64,000 nt of DNA, taken from NCBI GenBank assembly GCA_963760985.1, contig CAVXFM010000015.1, forward strand, positions 1,054,001-1,118,000, written 5' to 3'. The translations under genes and the position numbers were made by a program. Below are positions 36,468 through 44,900 of this stretch, piece by piece; the stretch's first letter is position 1, and each line of letters starts with the position of its first letter. The stretch comes from JACRDG01 sp963760985. GTDB taxonomy: Bacteria > Desulfobacterota > Desulfomonilia > Desulfomonilales > Desulfomonilaceae. A model generated the notes under the pieces. It was not told the origin of the DNA, made no database searches, and saw only the letters and a program-made list of their open reading frames with translations.

Positions 36468-37925
36468 TCAGAAGCACAGATTCGAAGGATTCATTATGTT
36501 GTTCGGATCGAATATCTTCTTCAGCCGCTTGAGATGCGTCGCGTAGGACGCAGCCCTCTCGTACACGATCGGTGCAAGATCGCCGTAAGGCCTGGTAAAC
36601 ACGGCCCCTTCTTTGAGCAGCGTTTCAGCGGCTTCCTTGTACAGCGCGCGAATGTGTGCCTTTTCCGCATCGTCTTCGGAATTGTAGAAGAAGTTGATTT
36701 CCGGTCTGCATGCGCGGTTGTGCTCGATCGGCTGAATGTAGATACCCATGTCGCTGCCGGCATAGCCGTACTGTGACGCGATTTCTGCGACCTTGAAAAT
36801 CAATTGCTGAGCCTTGCCAGGACGGGTGTGGAAAAACAGGCTTTGACACCCGCCTTTGACCTGATTTTTCCAGTGGGGCACACCTGCAGGCCACGGGTTG
36901 CGCAAGATGGGCAGAAGCTTGTTCCTTAGCCCTGGAAAACCAGGCAGGCTTTCCCCCAGCCTTACCATGTTGAACTCGTCCTTGATCACCTGCGCGAGAA
37001 AGGCTTCTTCGTACGCGAGCTTCTCTTCAGGCCGTCTCAGAAGTCCGCTGATTACCAGGATGAGGGTCCATGGAGGGAGGGTGGCCTTGAGTTTGTCAAA
37101 GTCGCCCGGCCACTGCTCGGCCACAATCGCGGCAAGATCTACATTGTTCAGGAGCAGAACCTCTTGCCCGATTCTTCTGGGGAGGATGCGGTGCAGGAAA
37201 TCCATCGCATAATTCAGGTCTTCAAAGGGAGCAAAGAGGATTTTATCTCTCTTGGGGATGGACTCTATCTTCAAATTCGTCCAGGTGACCACGCCCATGG
37301 TGCCCTGGGCGCATTGGAAGAACCGATAAAAGTCCAGGCCCGGCCCTGACGGATTTCCTCCCTTGGACGGAGAGTCGGGGTATCCGTTCACGCTTGCCGA
37401 ACCCATCCTGAAGATTTCACCTGTGGGCCACACCACCTCCATAGCTTGGAGCGGCTCGCCGTAATCGTACACCTGGTTGGTGGGCTCTTCCCGCTCCAGG
37501 AAATCGGTGAGCACCGAGCGCTCCGCAGGAGGCGTCAAGGGCATAATGACCCGGAAGCCCTTTTTTCGGAGTTCCGTGGTCAGCTTGTCCCAGGTGACGC
37601 CCGCCTCGAATCTCACCCGGCGGTTTTCAGGATCGATTTCCAGGATCCTGTCCATCCGGGACATGTCGAGGACCAGGCCGCCTTCTTTCGGAATGGTTGC
37701 GCCAAAAAAATGGACTTTGGAACTGCATGGTACGATGGGGATGTTGTGTTCGTTGCAGACCTTGACGACCTCTGCGATCTGCTCGGATGTTGACGGCTTT
37801 GCCACGTAATTTGGGGCTCCGGCAGGGTAATAGCTGAAATCGGTCGCGTAGGCTTGTACCCGGACAGGGTCATCAGAGAAATTCTCAGCCCCGACGACTC
37901 CCGATAATTTCGATTTCGCGTCCAC
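36468..37925 (-). CDS. FAD-binding oxidase, GlcD/lactate dehydrogenase type
   Basis: A 485-residue flavoprotein: the PCMH FAD-binding domain is at residues ~40-220 (YVAKPSTSEQIAEVVKVCNEHNIPIVPCSSKVHF and QAMEVVWPTGEIFRMG) and the cap domain ends FDPNNIMNPSNLCF, the standard GlcD ending. It is the first gene of the operon. The start is a GTG with GGAGGT upstream. It would oxidise a 2-hydroxy acid or a related alcohol and hand electrons to the CCG protein. A palindrome at 38169-38182, 245 bases upstream, could bind one of the MarR regulators. Confidence 0.88.
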   Translation of the reverse strand: MDAKSKLSGVVGAENFSDDPVRVQAYATDFSYYPAGAPNYVAKPSTSEQIAEVVKVCNEHNIPIVPCSSKVHFFGATIPKEGGLVLDMSRMDRILEIDPENRRVRFEAGVTWDKLTTELRKKGFRVIMPLTPPAERSVLTDFLEREEPTNQVYDYGEPLQAMEVVWPTGEIFRMGSASVNGYPDSPSKGGNPSGPGLDFYRFFQCAQGTMGVVTWTNLKIESIPKRDKILFAPFEDLNYAMDFLHRILPRRIGQEVLLLNNVDLAAIVAEQWPGDFDKLKATLPPWTLILVISGLLRRPEEKLAYEEAFLAQVIKDEFNMVRLGESLPGFPGLRNKLLPILRNPWPAGVPHWKNQVKGGCQSLFFHTRPGKAQQLIFKVAEIASQYGYAGSDMGIYIQPIEHNRACRPEINFFYNSEDDAEKAHIRALYKEAAETLLKEGAVFTRPYGDLAPIVYERAASYATHLKRLKKIFDPNNIMNPSNLCF

Positions 37926-38168
37926 TGTTGACCTCCGTTTCTGTCAGATTGCCATATACAATCCTGCTACTTAGGCCCTTTGGGTCCTTTTCTTGGACAA
38001 GAGCGAACGTCCTGGAGGAGGCCCTGCACCGCCGGAACGGTCGTCTTTCAGTTTTACCTGTGTGATTCCGTTTTGCTTGCACACGCTCGTGCTCAGCTTT
38101 GGTCGATGCCGGACCGCGGGGCCCTGATCGAGGAGACCATTAACACCTAAGTTACTTACGTCTTGATC

Positions 38169-38182
38169 GTTAACATGTTAAC
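38169..38182. promoter_or_regulatory. Perfect 14-bp palindrome, operator candidate
   Basis: GTTAACATGTTAAC, with TTAC/TTAAC half-sites just to the left (ATTAAC at 38139, GTTAC at 38151). It has the same half-site and 2-base spacing as the palindromes at 20939-20967, and lies upstream of the flavoprotein operon. Confidence 0.45.
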
Positions 38183-38285
38183 TACATGACCCAAGGTACC
38201 CGGAGTTGGGAAGACTGTCAAGTTTTTTTCCAGGGGGGTTCAAAAATAATTGCGGCAACACGAGAATGGCTACTTACTTGTATTG

Positions 38286-38433
38286 ATTACCAAAAGTCTT
38301 GGGTGATTGACGCCTCTTGGGTGGCGAAAGTTTCCGTTCTCTTCGAGCGACGCAAGGCCGTCGAATATTCGTTCACGGGACTTCCGTCACCTTTCCAAGC
38401 CGCGCGAACCATTCGGCCGGAACCTTTGGCAAC
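38286..38433 (+). repeat. Dispersed palindromic repeat (type I)
   Basis: Left end ATTACCAAAAGTCTTG, core GAGCGACGCAAGGCCGTCG, right end GAACCTTTGGCAAC; inner arms GTTCTCTTCGAG and CACGGGACTTCC flank the core. About 148 bp. Confidence 0.75.
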
Positions 38434-38530
38434 TCCCATGACCTGGAGGGTCACAACGAACCATGAAAATGGCACCCTGTCCAGCGACCAGTGGGAGCTG
38501 GCAAGTGCTTGAAGTTCTTGGGGATGGGGA

Positions 38531-38572
38531 TTCGGGGGAAGGCCCTTCTTTCAAGAAGGGCCTTCCCCCGAA
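38531..38572. repeat. Perfect 20-bp inverted repeat (near loop-free hairpin)
   Basis: TTCGGGGGAAGGCCCTTCTT and AAGAAGGGCCTTCCCCCGAA are exact reverse complements separated by only two bases (TC). No T run follows on either strand, so a standard terminator is unlikely; it is 148 bases past the stop of the RqcH gene. Confidence 0.7.
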
Positions 38573-38719
38573 AATGCATTTTCATAGGAATTGCTATTTA
38601 CCGATTCGCTTTGGCCTGTCCAACTTGGCGCCGGCTTCAGGCTGGGGATCTCCTTCGGTGCGGACGACGGCCGGGGTGGGTCGATTTGCGATTGGGTCGT
38701 GACTTTGACGTGGCGGGCA

Positions 38720-40261
38720 CTACATGGGCCACGGCTGTTGAGCCAGGAGGCCGTCGGACAGTACGGTCCGGTGCTTTCTTACCCGGACCTGTCCTTTGAA
38801 ACCGCCTCTCAGCGCGTCAACGTCCGCACAATGGGCAACGATCACCTCCACTTTGCCTTTGTCCCGCGCCTTGGAAAAATGCACCGCACAGGCTGCCGCG
38901 TATGCTGTCTCTTCGCGGGAGGGCGGGTTGCCTTTGTCTGAGGGGAGCAACACGTGAGCGCCGGGAAAGTCTTTTACGTGGAGCCAGAAATCTCCGGTCT
39001 TGGCTTTGCGCCTGAGCAGGAGATCATTTCCTGCTGCGCTCTTACCCACCAGGATCGCTCGATCCTGATCGAGGGGGAAACGATGGTACGGTGTGGATTC
39101 GTGTGGTACACCCTTGGGGGGTTGCCGCGACGAATCCTTCTTGGGCGTGGTCGCGTGAAAGACGTAATCTGATGCGACCCTCTCGAGTTCCGCAATATCG
39201 GGTGCCGTTTCCACATAATAGAGGATGTCTTTCAGCGCCCTTGTTTCCTCTGACGTGACTGTCAGGCGTTCCAGGACCTTTTGCTCGCCGCGTTTTCCTT
39301 TGGCTGCCTTCTTGAAGATACGTTCCATGTTGGTGACAGGGCTCAGTGAGGGATCCAAGGGAATCGCGCGCACGCTTCCTGTGCTCCAGTCCTGCACCTC
39401 TACTGACTCCATTCCTTTCTTTATCTTGTGCAAATTCCCCTTGAGCAGTTCGCCATCATCCTGTCGTTGCACGAGCTGCTTCAATCGGTCTGAATCCGCG
39501 CAGATCTTTTGCACTCTGCGTTCCAAGGATTTCAGGCGACGCTTGAGTGGCGCGGCGAATTCTCTTCTCAATGCATCCAACATGGTGGATTCCAATCTAG
39601 GTCGGAAAAATGCATCCGCGGCCGCGTTCATGGATGGGAAAACTTCTTCGCCTTGAGACGCTTTTCCCCAAATGAGCCGTTTCTTGCCTTTCGGCCCTTG
39701 GCCGATCGCGGGGACCAATTCCTGACTCTCCGGAAGGCAGTGTGAAGTCACATGCACGCCGGCCCGCGGAGGGGGCGGCACATATTCCCCGCCAGGAACC
39801 ACGATCCGGCGGCCAGTCTCTTTTTCAGGGATGCGGTGCAGGCAGTCCAATATCGTGTGCGATGCGCCGTCTATGAGTAGGATGTTGGAATCGCGTCCAA
39901 GAAGTTCGAGAATGAGTTCCTTTGACGTCCGTTCTCCTTCCGGTCCTCTCGTCCCGACGATTCGTATGACGCGGTCGTCGGCCGCTGCTCGCACCGCGGC
40001 AATCTTGGAACCCTGGAAGTGAGCCCTGAGAAAGGCGCAGAACCGCGGTGGCCTGGGAGGGTTGGCTATTCTCATTTCAGTAAGATGAATCCTACCGAGC
40101 GCGGGATCCGCGCTGATCATAAGTTTCTTCTCTCCTTCACGGGGCGCCCTGATGCGCAGCACGATGTCTCTGGGCAAGGGTTGGTGGATCTTATTCACAA
40201 ACCCGCCCACGAGTAGTTCATCAAGTTCCACCGCTATTCTTTGGAGAATTGCCACATCCAT
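38720..40261 (-). CDS. RqcH-type NFACT protein (ribosome-associated quality control)
   Basis: About 513 residues. It binds stalled 50S-nascent chain complexes and helps add alanine tails, marking peptides for degradation. The NFACT-N domain contains DELLVGGFVNKIHQPLPRDIVLRI and ADDRVIRIVGTRG, with the DR pair that RqcH needs for tRNA-dependent tailing; a central coiled coil follows (RRLKSLERRVQKICADSDRLKQL), and the NFACT-R domain has GKSAAGNDLLLRRKAKTGDFWLHVKDFPGAHVLLPS. The start at ATG 40261 has GAGGAATTC upstream; longer reading frames add an unlikely arginine-rich tail. It is a single gene, divergent from the PAS kinase across a 737-base gap. Confidence 0.88.
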   Translation of the reverse strand: MDVAILQRIAVELDELLVGGFVNKIHQPLPRDIVLRIRAPREGEKKLMISADPALGRIHLTEMRIANPPRPPRFCAFLRAHFQGSKIAAVRAAADDRVIRIVGTRGPEGERTSKELILELLGRDSNILLIDGASHTILDCLHRIPEKETGRRIVVPGGEYVPPPPRAGVHVTSHCLPESQELVPAIGQGPKGKKRLIWGKASQGEEVFPSMNAAADAFFRPRLESTMLDALRREFAAPLKRRLKSLERRVQKICADSDRLKQLVQRQDDGELLKGNLHKIKKGMESVEVQDWSTGSVRAIPLDPSLSPVTNMERIFKKAAKGKRGEQKVLERLTVTSEETRALKDILYYVETAPDIAELERVASDYVFHATTPKKDSSRQPPKGVPHESTPYHRFPLDQDRAILVGKSAAGNDLLLRRKAKTGDFWLHVKDFPGAHVLLPSDKGNPPSREETAYAAACAVHFSKARDKGKVEVIVAHCADVDALRGGFKGQVRVRKHRTVLSDGLLAQQPWPM

Positions 40262-40998
40262 GAATTCCTCGCATGTCCGAAACGCGGATCTGTGATGATT
40301 GCACACCCGTGTACACAGACGCAAGCACAGGAGAGCACATGCGTACTTGGCTGCGACCAGCCAATGTGATCCGGTTCCGGGAGCATGGCGTGTGCCTGTC
40401 AGTGGGGCCCGCTCGGACGCAAAGGGGTGCATGCCGTTTCGCTTCCGACGTACATACCGGCGCAGGCTGCGGATGCCCCGCGCTACGAGTTTACGCGTGT
40501 ACACGCGAGTCGGTTTCACTTGCCCATTGTCGACCTTCCGTGGTCTGGCCGAGCAAAGGAAAGCCTACGCAGCGCAGCAGGTGTTCATTATTTCAATTCC
40601 CCGCCACGATTTCAACGGAGCGGCCATGCCGCTTGCAGGAGATTCGGTTGCGACTTGACAATAATCGGGTCCGCGAGCTAGACTTTTGCCCGCACGCATT
40701 CGTTACATGGTCCACGTGGAGATGGGCACAATAAACCGCTTAAAGGGGAGGCGTTGTCCTGGGGCGTGCGCACGGCCTCCTGACAACAATCCTTCCAGTT
40801 CGCGTTCAGAGCTTCCCTGTGAATGTGCCGTGACCGGTTTCGGCAACAGATTCTCATCCTCGTTCCGGCGCTGCTCTTGTCGCGCGAATGTGCCCTTCCT
40901 CGCACACAGATCTGCCGTGACCGCTCTTCGGAAAGGAAACCCGGCCACTCCCGTCTTATAGGATTGCAATCCGAGCGAGAGGAGCCTGGAGACAACGC
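40262..40998. other. Divergent intergenic region
   Basis: 737 bases between RqcH and the PAS kinase. The open frames here are short and have no recognisable family; no repeat of the dispersed family is present, and I could not mark promoters reliably. Confidence 0.4.
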
Positions 40999-43671
40999 AT
41001 GAAGGATAACCAGATTCCGCCTTTTTTTGCTCCTCAAGACGAATTGACGGAATCGATCCATGTGGGCGAAGTGTTTCCTCCAGAGCTTGCCGCGGTCGGC
41101 GAATTCGGTCCCAGACAGGGCAAGAAGTCACCCTTTGTCCAGCTGCTAGATGCGCTCCCCATACCCGCCCTTTTGGTGGATCCCAACTGCGTGGTCGCTT
41201 TCGCCAATGAAGCCTGCAAGAAGATAGGTCTGGGTCACGATGAACTGTGCGGCCAGTCTTTCGCTGCAGTATTCGATCGACCCATTGACGGCCAGAATGC
41301 GGAAACTTTGGCAAGGCACGTGTTGCGAGAGACCAAACCCCTCGTGAGCGAGGGTATGCTGGAAATCAGGAAGAACAGAATATGGTGCCGCATGCACCTG
41401 AGATCCCTCAAAATAGGCATAAGACGATCGGCGCTCGTCCTTTTGGAAGATCTCACTGCCGAGCGCAAGCAATTCCTTGCGACGAAGAAGCGTTCGAAGG
41501 AGCTTCTTAAAGCGCACGACGAGTTGGAAGACCGTGTCCAGAAACGCACGACCGACCTGGCAAAGGTCAATGAGTTCCTCAGGGCGGAAATCGCGGAACG
41601 GCGAAAGGCAGAGCTTCGCGCGCGGGCCAGTGAGGAAAAATCCAAGGAATTGGCGGAGCTGCTGCCACAGATCGTGTATGAAATCGATCTTAAGGGCTGT
41701 TTTACCTTTGTCAATCGTAGTGGCCTGGAAGTGCTGGGCTATACGCCGGCAGATCTGGCTCAAGGCCTGTACGCACTTCAAGTGTTCAGCTCTGAAGATA
41801 GACCGCGGGCCCTGGCAGCGCTCAAGGGCGTCATGCAGGGCAACAAGTCTGCTGCCGGGGAGTACACCGTCTTGAAGAGGGACGGAACCGCGTTCCCTGT
41901 GATGTGGTATTCCGCGCCCATCGTGCGTGAGGGCAAGCTGCTCGGCGCCAGGGGAGTGTGCGTTGACATCACCGATCGCAAGCGTTCCGAACAGACGCTT
42001 CAAGAGAACGAACAACACTATCGTCTGCTGACCGAACGTTCTTTGACAGGAATATGCATAGTTCAGGATGAGGTGGCAGTGTACGTGAACGACCGGTATT
42101 GCGGCATCACCGGGTATTGCCGCGAGGAAATCCTTGGCAAGAGCCTCTGGGAAATCGTCCACCCGGAAGACGCAGGCAAAATAGGGAGGGAGGTCGTCAC
42201 AGACGCGGACAAGCCCGAGCAGGTCGTTCCGTACGAACTGCGCTTCCTGTGCAAGAACGGCGAAACCAAGTGGCTGGAAGCGCTCCATGTCACGATAAAC
42301 CATCAAGGCAGGCCCGGCCTTCTCGTCAATATCGCGGACATTACCCAACGCAAACAGGCTGAAGAGTCGTTGCGCACGTCCCTGGCGCAAATGAAAACCC
42401 GCGATGTGGCCACCACCGAGGAACTCCTTAAGACCACAGGTCGGCTCAATCGTGAAATATTCGAACGCATCCGTATCGAGGACGCGCTGGACGAAAGCGA
42501 AAGGAGATACCGCACCCTTGTAGAGACGGCAAAAGACATCATCTGGACCGTGGATTTAAACCTCCATTTTACCTATGTGAGCCCTGCGGTGACGCGAATG
42601 CTGGGATACACTCCTGCAGAGATGTTGTCCATGGAACCGTTGGATATCGTCGCTCCCGGTTCCAGAGAATGCATGCGTCAGGCCTTTGCTCAGGAACTCC
42701 TCCTGGCCAACGAGGGAACCGGGGAGATAGTCCCATCCCGTTCCGTGGAAATCGAATACCAACACAAAGACGGCCCTGCGCGATGGATGGAGGTCACGTT
42801 GACGTGGCTGCGCGGTCCTGAAAACAGCCCTCTGGGGCTTTTGGGGATCTCGCGTGACATGACCCACCGCAAGGAGGCGGAAGACAGTCTTCAGAAAGCC
42901 CTGGTTACTGCCGCTCAGTTGCGGGATGAGGCTGAAGCGGCCAACCGCGCGAAAGGGGATTTCCTCGCGAGCATGAGCCACGAGCTTCGGACCCCGCTGA
43001 ACGCCATTATCGGCTTTTCCGAAATTCTCGAAGACCAAAATTTTGGAGATCTCAATAAAAGGCAGCTTCGCTATGTCAATCATGTGTTGACAAGCGGCCG
43101 CCACCTGCTTCAGGTGATCAACGATATCCTTGACCTGGCCAAAATCGAATCAGGCAAGATGGAGTTACAGATTTCCCGAGTGAACGTGCGGCGCCTGCTG
43201 GAAAACAGCATGGTGATGATCAAGGAAAAGGCCTTCAAGCATCATCTCAGAGTATCGCTTCACGTGGATGACGACCTTACCCGCCAGGATATTCTTGCCG
43301 ACGAGCTCAAGCTCAAACAGATCATGTTCAACCTGCTCTCCAATGCAGCCAAGTTTACTCCCGACGGCGGAGCGATAATGATCGAGGCATCAGCCGACCA
43401 AGGAAAGGTGAGTATCAAAGTGTCCGATAGCGGTATAGGCCTGGTTCCTGAGAACCGGGAACGCATCTTCGGCACATTCGAGCAGGTGGATTCTTCGTAC
43501 AGCCGCTCGCAACAAGGCACCGGCCTCGGGCTATCCCTCACGCGCAGGATGGTGGAACTGCATCACGGGAACATCTGGGCAGAGAGTGACGGAGAAGGCA
43601 AGGGAAGCACGTTTGTGTGCGTGATCCCCCTCGTATCTGCAGAGTCAGCCGAACAGGAACCGGCGAGCTGA
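40999..43671 (+). CDS. Multi-PAS cytoplasmic sensor histidine kinase
   Basis: An 890-residue kinase without membrane helices. Roughly: PAS 40-150, coiled coil 150-215 (HDELEDRVQKRTTDLAKVNEFL), PAS 215-335, PAS 340-460, coiled coil, PAS 505-635, HisKA ~650-715 with SMSHELRTPLNAIIGFSEILED, and HATPase ~760-885 with NLLSNAAKFTPDGG, VSDSGIGLVPENRERIFGTFEQ and GTGLGLSLTRRMVELHHG. The phosphorylation and ATPase boxes are complete, and there is no receiver domain. It differs from the larger kinase at 15.7 kb in lacking GAF domains and the cysteine insert. The signal is unknown and no response regulator is adjacent. Confidence 0.92.
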   Translation: MKDNQIPPFFAPQDELTESIHVGEVFPPELAAVGEFGPRQGKKSPFVQLLDALPIPALLVDPNCVVAFANEACKKIGLGHDELCGQSFAAVFDRPIDGQNAETLARHVLRETKPLVSEGMLEIRKNRIWCRMHLRSLKIGIRRSALVLLEDLTAERKQFLATKKRSKELLKAHDELEDRVQKRTTDLAKVNEFLRAEIAERRKAELRARASEEKSKELAELLPQIVYEIDLKGCFTFVNRSGLEVLGYTPADLAQGLYALQVFSSEDRPRALAALKGVMQGNKSAAGEYTVLKRDGTAFPVMWYSAPIVREGKLLGARGVCVDITDRKRSEQTLQENEQHYRLLTERSLTGICIVQDEVAVYVNDRYCGITGYCREEILGKSLWEIVHPEDAGKIGREVVTDADKPEQVVPYELRFLCKNGETKWLEALHVTINHQGRPGLLVNIADITQRKQAEESLRTSLAQMKTRDVATTEELLKTTGRLNREIFERIRIEDALDESERRYRTLVETAKDIIWTVDLNLHFTYVSPAVTRMLGYTPAEMLSMEPLDIVAPGSRECMRQAFAQELLLANEGTGEIVPSRSVEIEYQHKDGPARWMEVTLTWLRGPENSPLGLLGISRDMTHRKEAEDSLQKALVTAAQLRDEAEAANRAKGDFLASMSHELRTPLNAIIGFSEILEDQNFGDLNKRQLRYVNHVLTSGRHLLQVINDILDLAKIESGKMELQISRVNVRRLLENSMVMIKEKAFKHHLRVSLHVDDDLTRQDILADELKLKQIMFNLLSNAAKFTPDGGAIMIEASADQGKVSIKVSDSGIGLVPENRERIFGTFEQVDSSYSRSQQGTGLGLSLTRRMVELHHGNIWAESDGEGKGSTFVCVIPLVSAESAEQEPAS

Positions 43672-43977
43672 CCGCCTCTATGAAACCGATTGGCTCTTGA
43701 ATCTATGACTTGCCTCCCCTTTACGTGAATTCGGTCACGTATTCGCGTAGGATGCGGCGAGCTGGGCGAACCGCATCAGTCGAGAAGAAATTCCCAACGA
43801 TGCGGGGCCCGATGGTCACCACATCCTGCGGCACAGAGAACTTCACTCAAGCAGCCTCCAGCCTACGATATTGCTCGTTTGGACGCGAATCAGTATGAGG
43901 TGCTCCGCGCGTGGGCCCTTGCCCCGAAACGTTGGCTTCATTTCATCTTTTTGCAGTTAAATTAGTCTGTTATACTC

Positions 43978-44124
43978 ATTACCAAAAGTTTTGTTTGATT
44001 GATCGCTCCTGCGGTAGCGGGAACTCCTTCTCACTTCGAGCCACGCAAAGCCGTCGAATCTTCGTTCGGAAGGATTCCCGCCACCGACACTGGCACGCCT
44101 ATTTCGGTCAAAACTTTTGGCAAC
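43978..44124 (+). repeat. Dispersed palindromic repeat (type I), best preserved copy
   Basis: The ends ATTACCAAAAGTTTTG and CAAAACTTTTGGCAAC are inverted repeats (14 of 15 central positions). Inside, CGGTAGCGGGAACTCCTTC pairs with GAAGGATTCCCGCCACCG around the core GAGCCACGCAAAGCCGTCGAATC. The whole 147-bp unit can fold into one long hairpin, like a miniature inverted-repeat transposable element. No coding region lies inside it. Confidence 0.8.
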
Positions 44125-44166
44125 CCCTGTCAGTGCAGCGAGGTATTGATGTCACCGGTTGAAGGC

Positions 44167-44197
44167 AAAAAAAAAGCCGGGCAAAAGCAGGCCCGGC
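44167..44197 (-). terminator. Strong rho-independent terminator of the yceD-fab-glyA operon
   Basis: On the minus strand GCCGGGC-CTGCTTTT-GCCCGGC is followed directly by nine T residues. It stands 242 bases after the last gene of the operon (membrane protein ending at 44439). Confidence 0.8.
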
Positions 44198-44438
44198 GCT
44201 GTAGGAGGTAAAGGAGTGTTGAAGTTCTCGCTGTTGTGGTGTTCCTTCAACAAACAACCGCAATATATCAGAACAACACGGTTTTGTCAACCAGCTTTTT
44301 TCACGGATTACAGGAGAAACCTCCACCTTTTCCCTATATATCATTGATATCACCTTTAAATATCAGATGTTATTTACTGAAAGCAGCGGCGACGGAATTT
44401 CTCGTAAAATCCCGTCGCGTGCAGACAGAATCGAGAGA

Positions 44439-44900
44439 TCAGTGTGCGGGCTTGTGCGAAGAACTCGTGCGTGAGGCTGTGTAATATCCGACAAGCCATC
44501 CAAAAGCCACCACGTCCAGCATAAGGCTCCCCAGTTCCATGGCCTTGGTCAGGCCGGAATCGAGAAAACCCGCTTGTGCCAAACGGAGCACATGTAGGCC
44601 CAGCACCGGTGTATCCAGCCCGAGAAAGAGTATCGCGGGCAGGACAAACTTCTTCTTTTCGTTCCACATGGCCAGGCCCAGGAGGATGCACGGCACAATG
44701 GCTGCGCCAAAATACACGGTCTCTGCAATGACCCCGGGCGAATAGGGAGGCGGTTCCATGCCGGCCATGTACACGTAACAGAAGTAGAGAAAACTCTTCA
44801 AATAGAACCAAAGCCCCGCAAGCCACAGCGCGAGGGGGAAATCAGGTTCCAGGCGCCGGTCAGGAAACCACCGGAGATTCCACCATGTTCGATCGCTCAT
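44439..44900 (-). CDS. Small four-helix membrane protein of unknown function
   Basis: A 153-residue protein with about four membrane helices: FPLALWLAGLWFYLKSFLYFCYVYM, GVIAETVYFGAAIVPCILLGLAMW, KFVLPAILFLGLDTPVLGLHVL and ELGSLMLDVVAFGWLVGYY. The N-terminus (MSDRTWWNLRWFPDRRLEPD) is soluble. I do not recognise the family. Its ATG overlaps the glyA stop codon (ATGA), so it is translationally coupled to glyA and belongs to the operon, ending just before the terminator. This coupling is the only clue to its job. Confidence 0.7.
   Translation of the reverse strand: MSDRTWWNLRWFPDRRLEPDFPLALWLAGLWFYLKSFLYFCYVYMAGMEPPPYSPGVIAETVYFGAAIVPCILLGLAMWNEKKKFVLPAILFLGLDTPVLGLHVLRLAQAGFLDSGLTKAMELGSLMLDVVAFGWLVGYYTASRTSSSHKPAH

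Larger units (their letters stand above)
37926..38719. other. Intergenic region with an operator-like palindrome, a type I repeat and a long hairpin
   Basis: 794 bases without a supported gene. It contains the palindrome at 38169, the repeat at 38286-38433, the 20-bp inverted repeat at 38531 and, at ~38638-38680, a partial short repeat (GCTGGGGATCTCCTTCGG). Confidence 0.55.
43672..44438. other. Convergent intergenic region with a type I repeat and a terminator
   Basis: 767 bases without a supported gene. Holds the best preserved long repeat (43978-44124) and the terminator of the fatty-acid operon (44167-44197). Confidence 0.55.

Noticed and set aside
41146..42390. Open frame of 414 codons on the minus strand
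   Set aside because: It lies opposite the PAS kinase, whose motifs are complete, and shows no domain of its own.
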